Assembly (NCBI RefSeq): GCF_014201195.1
Contig: NZ_JACHDS010000001.1
Span: 5,394,001 to 5,458,000 of the forward strand
Length of the DNA stretch: 64,000 bases
Direction of reading: 5' to 3'
From: Nocardiopsis mwathae
GTDB lineage: Bacteria; Actinomycetota; Actinomycetes; Streptosporangiales; Streptosporangiaceae
Shown here one piece after another: positions 60,788 through 64,000 of the stretch (position 1 is the stretch's first letter; each line of letters starts with the position of its first letter). Position numbers and translations under genes: made by a program. Under the pieces are notes generated by a model that saw only the letters and a program-made list of their open reading frames with translations, did no database searches and had not been told where the DNA came from.

Positions 60788-61459
60788 ATGGCAGCCACGT
60801 CGGAGCCGGAGAAGGAGCTGTGGAACCCGGGGACATACGACCGACTGCGGCGGCAGCTGATCCCGTCGTTCGACCTCCTCTACCGCTGTGCGGTCCGCGC
60901 GGTCGCCATGACCACGGCCGCCACCCGGCGACCGCGGGTGCTGGATCTCGGAGCCGGAACCGGACTGCTGAGCGCGGCGATCGTGCAGGAGATCCCGGAC
61001 GCGGAGATCGTCATGCTCGACCGTTCGGAGGCGATGCTGGCCCAAGCCACCGCCCGCTTCGCGGCCGTGGTGGGTGACCTGACCGACCCGTTGCCCGAAG
61101 GACGGTTCGACGCGGTCGTCTCGGCGCTGGCCATCCACCACCTTCCACACGGGGGCAAGCGCGACCTGTTCGGGCGCGTCCTCAGACAGCTCGACGAGGG
61201 CGGGGTCTTCGTCAACGTCGAGCAGGTTCTCGCCCCGACCGATCGGCTTGAGCGCATGTACGACGAGCAGCACGAGCGGCACGTCCAGGAGTCCCGGACA
61301 CCCGCCGAGGAGTGGGCCGCCGGCCGGGAGCGGATGAAGTTCGACATCCCGATCGACGTCGCGACGCAGCTGCAGTGGCTGCGCGATGCGGGCTTCGCCG
61401 AGGTGGACTGCCTGGCGAAGGACTGGCGGTTCGCCACCTATGCGGGATGGAAGCACTGA
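60788..61459 (+). CDS. Class I SAM-dependent methyltransferase
   Basis: A 223-residue methyltransferase. Motif I is VLDLGAGTGLLSAAIV, with the acidic ribose-binding end EIVMLDRSEAML, then VVSALAIHHLPHGGKRDLFG and EGGVFVNVEQVLAPTDRLER. The ATG at 60788 has AAAGGA 8 bases upstream; an ATG at 60779 is also possible. It is divergent from the ligase operon and may modify the same product. Confidence 0.85.
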   Translation: MAATSEPEKELWNPGTYDRLRRQLIPSFDLLYRCAVRAVAMTTAATRRPRVLDLGAGTGLLSAAIVQEIPDAEIVMLDRSEAMLAQATARFAAVVGDLTDPLPEGRFDAVVSALAIHHLPHGGKRDLFGRVLRQLDEGGVFVNVEQVLAPTDRLERMYDEQHERHVQESRTPAEEWAAGRERMKFDIPIDVATQLQWLRDAGFAEVDCLAKDWRFATYAGWKH

Positions 61460-61718
61460 TGGCACGCTCCGACGCGTCGGCTTTCCGGCGGTGCGGGTCC
61501 GCTTGACGACGCCGCGCCCGCCTGCGGATTAGCGCTTCCCCGGGTGGCCTTACGCCCGGCACCGCAGCCCGAACACCGTTCTCCAACCGGGCCGATGGCG
61601 CCCCGGGGCCAGGAGATTCAGCGATTTCGTCCCGATTCCTCGGTTTTTTTCATTAGCGTTGCTATGTGGGAAATCGTGAACTACGTGGATTTTGTCGTAG
61701 GTGTGGAGGAGAACGGTC
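61460..61718. other. Intergenic region with T-run
   Basis: About 260 bases with no gene. A run of seven T at about 61644-61650 follows GATTCCTCGG, perhaps a weak terminator for the methyltransferase. The end holds GGAGGAG, the ribosome site of the next gene. Confidence 0.35.
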
Positions 61719-62621
61719 ATGGGTACAGCTGGTTCGGACTTCTCTCTCGGTGGAATCGCCCGGCCTGCGGCCCAGGCGCGGTGGAGCGGCACCCGGATAC
61801 GTATCGCCTCGTCGGTAGCGGGGAGCCTGCTCACGGTTGCCCTGCTCGCCGGGTGTGGTGCGGGCGGCGGGGTGGACACCGCCGATTCCAGCGCCGAGCC
61901 GGTCGATCACGCCCTGTCCGAAGCCGAGGAGGAGGTCCAGGCACTGGCCCTGCCGACCGGAGTCCCCGAGGGGGCGCAGCCGGTCGAGGTCACCGAGGTC
62001 GCCGGAGCCGATGCGCTTGAGGTCCGGGCGACGCTGGAAGCCGACGACGGTCCGCTGAAAGTCGGAAAACGGGTCGAAATACGCCTGGCCGGAGTCGAGC
62101 CCCCAGGCAAGGGCGAGTGCCATGCCGACAAGGCGGCCGACCGGGTCGAGAGCCTGTTCGGCAGCGGAGACACGGCCTTCGTCAGCAGTGCGGGAGAAAG
62201 CGACGACCAGGACCGCAACGAGCTGTACGTCTGGACAGAGGACGGCACGTGGGCCAACCAGGACCTGATCGAGGACGGCTACGTCGAGCTCGGGAGCGGG
62301 ACGGCCGGCCCCCTCATCGACGATCTCCGCGACGCTGAGGAGAAGGCCAAGGATTCGGGCGCCGGCCTGTGGAGCGCGTGCGCTCCACCACCTCCGGCCC
62401 CGGAGCCGCGACCGGTCCAGGAGACCGAGCCGGGCGGAGGATCCGACACCGGGACACCGGCGGATCAGGGCATCATCCTCGCTCCGTCCGGCAAGCACTA
62501 CGCAGCCGGCCAGTTCTGCAAACATGCCCACCTCGGGATGACCACCAAGGATGCCGGCGGTGGGACGCTCCGCTGCGACTTCCACGACGGCGAAGCCAAC
62601 GCCCGCTGGAAACGCGGGTGA
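61719..62621 (+). CDS. Lipoprotein with staphylococcal-nuclease-like domain
   Basis: A 300-residue lipoprotein. The N-terminal region is long, with lipobox ALLAGC (C46). An SNase-like core follows, with GKRVEIRLAGVEPPGKGECH and ELYVWTEDGTWANQDLIEDG, VELGSG. Catalytic Arg/Glu residues of true nucleases are only partly recognisable (VEIRLAG), so activity is uncertain. A Pro-rich linker leads to a Cys-containing C-terminal module (GKHYAAGQFCKHAHLGMTTK). The ATG at 61719 has GGAGGAG; an ATG at 61701 is less likely. Confidence 0.75.
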   Translation: MGTAGSDFSLGGIARPAAQARWSGTRIRIASSVAGSLLTVALLAGCGAGGGVDTADSSAEPVDHALSEAEEEVQALALPTGVPEGAQPVEVTEVAGADALEVRATLEADDGPLKVGKRVEIRLAGVEPPGKGECHADKAADRVESLFGSGDTAFVSSAGESDDQDRNELYVWTEDGTWANQDLIEDGYVELGSGTAGPLIDDLRDAEEKAKDSGAGLWSACAPPPPAPEPRPVQETEPGGGSDTGTPADQGIILAPSGKHYAAGQFCKHAHLGMTTKDAGGGTLRCDFHDGEANARWKRG

Positions 62622-62634
62622 CCATGCACCTCGG

Positions 62635-64000
62635 TCAGCTGTGCGTTCCCTGCGCCGTCGGCTGCGCGGGGGCCGAGACGGGGAGGTCGAGGGTCACGGT
62701 GTGGCGCTCGGCCTCGCCCGGGGTGCCGTCGCAGCCCAGGAGGACCGGCTGTGCCTCCGCGCGTTCGACGAGCGCTTCGCCGTAGGGCAGGCCGGAGTCG
62801 GGGTCGTGGGCCGTGACCCGCATGACCGAGCCGCCGTCCTCGACCCGGCCGGAGGGCCGCAGGTCCAAGCGCCGGCCGAGCCACGCCCAGCCGTGGGCGC
62901 GCAGCAGTTCGCGCTCGACCGCCTGCTCCCACGCCTGTGGCAGGCTCGCCCAGCCGCGGTAGAGGTCGAGCAGGTCGGCCGGGTGCCCGGTGCGGTGCAC
63001 CAGCTGGCCCATGCGCTCGGGCGTGAGGTTGCCCCAGTACCGGCCCTCGGGGAAGTCGACCAGGGTGGGGGCGAACCGGTGCCCGCCGAAGCTGCTGACC
63101 CGCCACACCCGCACACCGTCGGCCCCGCCGCCGTGCGCCTCCCGCAGCGCCCGGTAGAGCGGGTAGCCGCGGGTGCCGCAGCACGCGTCGACCGAGGCGT
63201 GGGTGCACACGACCAGGTCGCGTCGCGCATCCGGGTCGCGGTAGCGGGCGAAGGGGGCGAGCGCGGCCGGGTCGTCGGCGAAGAGCGCGCCGATGAGGGC
63301 GGCGGCCTGCTCCTCGGGCACGCTGTACTCGGCCCGGGACAGCGCGGCGGTCGGCCCTGGCTCCCGGTCGAAGCGCAGCACCCGTATCCGCCCCGGCGCC
63401 GAGTAGTCCGGGTCGGGGGCCGCGGCGAAGGTCTTCATGGTCAGCCCCTGCTCCTCGGTGGTGCGCGTGGCCGCCCGCAGGGCGGCGCGCAGCGGCGACG
63501 GAACGCGGGGCGTCTCCCACACCGGGGTGCCCATGCCCGCGGGCCAGGGCAGCGGGAGTTCGACCATGAGGAACCGGTCGAAACAGCGGGCGGTGCCGAT
63601 GGGGTCCTCCCGGGCCGCGCCGGCCACCCGTGAGCAGGACGTCCGCGCCCGCGCCGCGGGTTCCCGCGCGGGGGGCGCCGCGGGCCTTGTCCCGGCCAGC
63701 GCGTCGAGGAGGTTCCGGCGCGCCCGCGCCGCCTCGGCGTCGAGCAGCTCGGCCGTGCCGAGCTTGGTCACGCTCTCCACCGCGCTGGGGCCGCGGAAGC
63801 CGCCGTGTTCGCGCAGGGTGCGGTAGAGGCCGACGAAGTCGACCACGCCGTCGCCGGGCGTGATGGCGGGTGGCATGCTGCCGTCGGCCGCCCCGGTGCG
63901 GTGCCCGGGGCGCGCCGGATGGTCGCGGGCGCCGACGGCCACCACGTAGGGGGCGAGCTCGGCCAGGCCCTCGTCGGGGGAGCCGCCGCCGTAGTGCAGC
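62635..64000 (-). CDS. Sugar-phosphate isomerase/epimerase-like domain fused to sucrase/ferredoxin-like domain (5' end outside window)
   Basis: The frame is open from the window end to the stop at 62635. The first 110 or so visible residues (HYGGGSPDEGLAELAPYVVA, PGDGVVDFVGLYRTLREHGG) are the C-terminal end of a TIM-barrel isomerase/epimerase. A Pro/Ala-rich linker follows, then a sucrase/ferredoxin-like domain: SCSRVAGAAREDPIGTARCF, LMVELPLPWP, CTHASVDACCGTRGYPLYRA, GGHRFAPTLVDFPEGRYWGN. No ATG, GTG or TTG lies in frame between the domains before the SCS motif, so a real fusion is likely. The thioredoxin-like Fe-S domain may bind a 2Fe-2S cluster. Confidence 0.7.
   Translation of the reverse strand, partial: LHYGGGSPDEGLAELAPYVVAVGARDHPARPGHRTGAADGSMPPAITPGDGVVDFVGLYRTLREHGGFRGPSAVESVTKLGTAELLDAEAARARRNLLDALAGTRPAAPPAREPAARARTSCSRVAGAAREDPIGTARCFDRFLMVELPLPWPAGMGTPVWETPRVPSPLRAALRAATRTTEEQGLTMKTFAAAPDPDYSAPGRIRVLRFDREPGPTAALSRAEYSVPEEQAAALIGALFADDPAALAPFARYRDPDARRDLVVCTHASVDACCGTRGYPLYRALREAHGGGADGVRVWRVSSFGGHRFAPTLVDFPEGRYWGNLTPERMGQLVHRTGHPADLLDLYRGWASLPQAWEQAVERELLRAHGWAWLGRRLDLRPSGRVEDGGSVMRVTAHDPDSGLPYGEALVERAEAQPVLLGCDGTPGEAERHTVTLDLPVSAPAQPTAQGTHS

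Overview
The window is high-GC actinobacterial DNA. GTG and TTG starts are frequent, adjacent genes often overlap by ATGA or GTGA, and F420-, Tat- and ECF-sigma-type genes are present. The gene content fits a Nocardiopsis- or Streptomyces-like actinomycete; the family-level placement is inference, since no rRNA or other phylogenetic marker lies in the window.

Layout. (1) 46-3133: formate-tetrahydrofolate ligase and two Nudix hydrolases. (2) 3377-3772: a chimeric fragment joining a helix-turn-helix N-terminus to the C-terminal third of an ABC ATPase that occurs intact at 12011-12676. (3) 4001-9214: a terpenoid locus with a full ispH, a stand-alone C-terminal Fe-S domain of IspG, decayed terpene synthase and ispH pieces, a class I terpene synthase and a class II-type (beta-gamma) cyclase. 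(4) 9437-23491: an island bounded by two 220-bp direct repeats that each end in a tRNA-Gly 3' fragment. It carries a class V lanthipeptide cluster (precursor, ABC exporter, APH-like kinase, HopA1-like protein, F420-dependent reductase, LanD-like decarboxylase, LuxR regulator, fused M16 peptidase, and a degenerate kinase-like protein that may be the third synthetase subunit), followed by decayed mobile-element genes (transfer protein, IS481-type transposase, truncated integrase).

(5) 23468-33995: an apparently intact 10.5-kb actinomycete integrative and conjugative element (AICE) of pSAM2 type, inserted in the same tRNA-Gly(CCC) gene. It has 44-bp direct repeats at its ends and encodes Int, Xis, RepSA-like, TraSA/FtsK-like, Pra-like, double-wing GntR (KorSA-like), Nudix (Pif-like), HD and two paralogous HTH/PLD-like proteins. 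(6) 34157-39947: chromosomal genes dcd, rhomboid protease, a membrane protein, a Tat-exported GH10-like hydrolase, a questin oxidase-like protein and a MarR regulator. (7) 39990-47203: an ECF sigma/anti-sigma pair with two sets of ABC transporter genes; a near-identical promoter stands before the sigma gene and before the oppositely oriented ABC operon, pointing to one autoregulated regulon. (8) 47327-54820: a two-component system with an ABC exporter, then a MacAB-like efflux operon with a lipoprotein. (9) 55165-61459: a small uncharacterised biosynthetic locus (MFS exporter, two adenylate-forming enzymes, ATP-grasp ligase, methyltransferase). (10) 61719-64000: an SNase-like lipoprotein and a sugar isomerase/sucrase-ferredoxin-like fusion that runs off the window end.

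The most interesting material is the class V lanthipeptide cluster sitting between tRNA-Gly att remnants, the odd MEP/terpene locus beside it, and the ATP-grasp/adenylation cluster. All functional statements are from reading the sequence; no database search was run.
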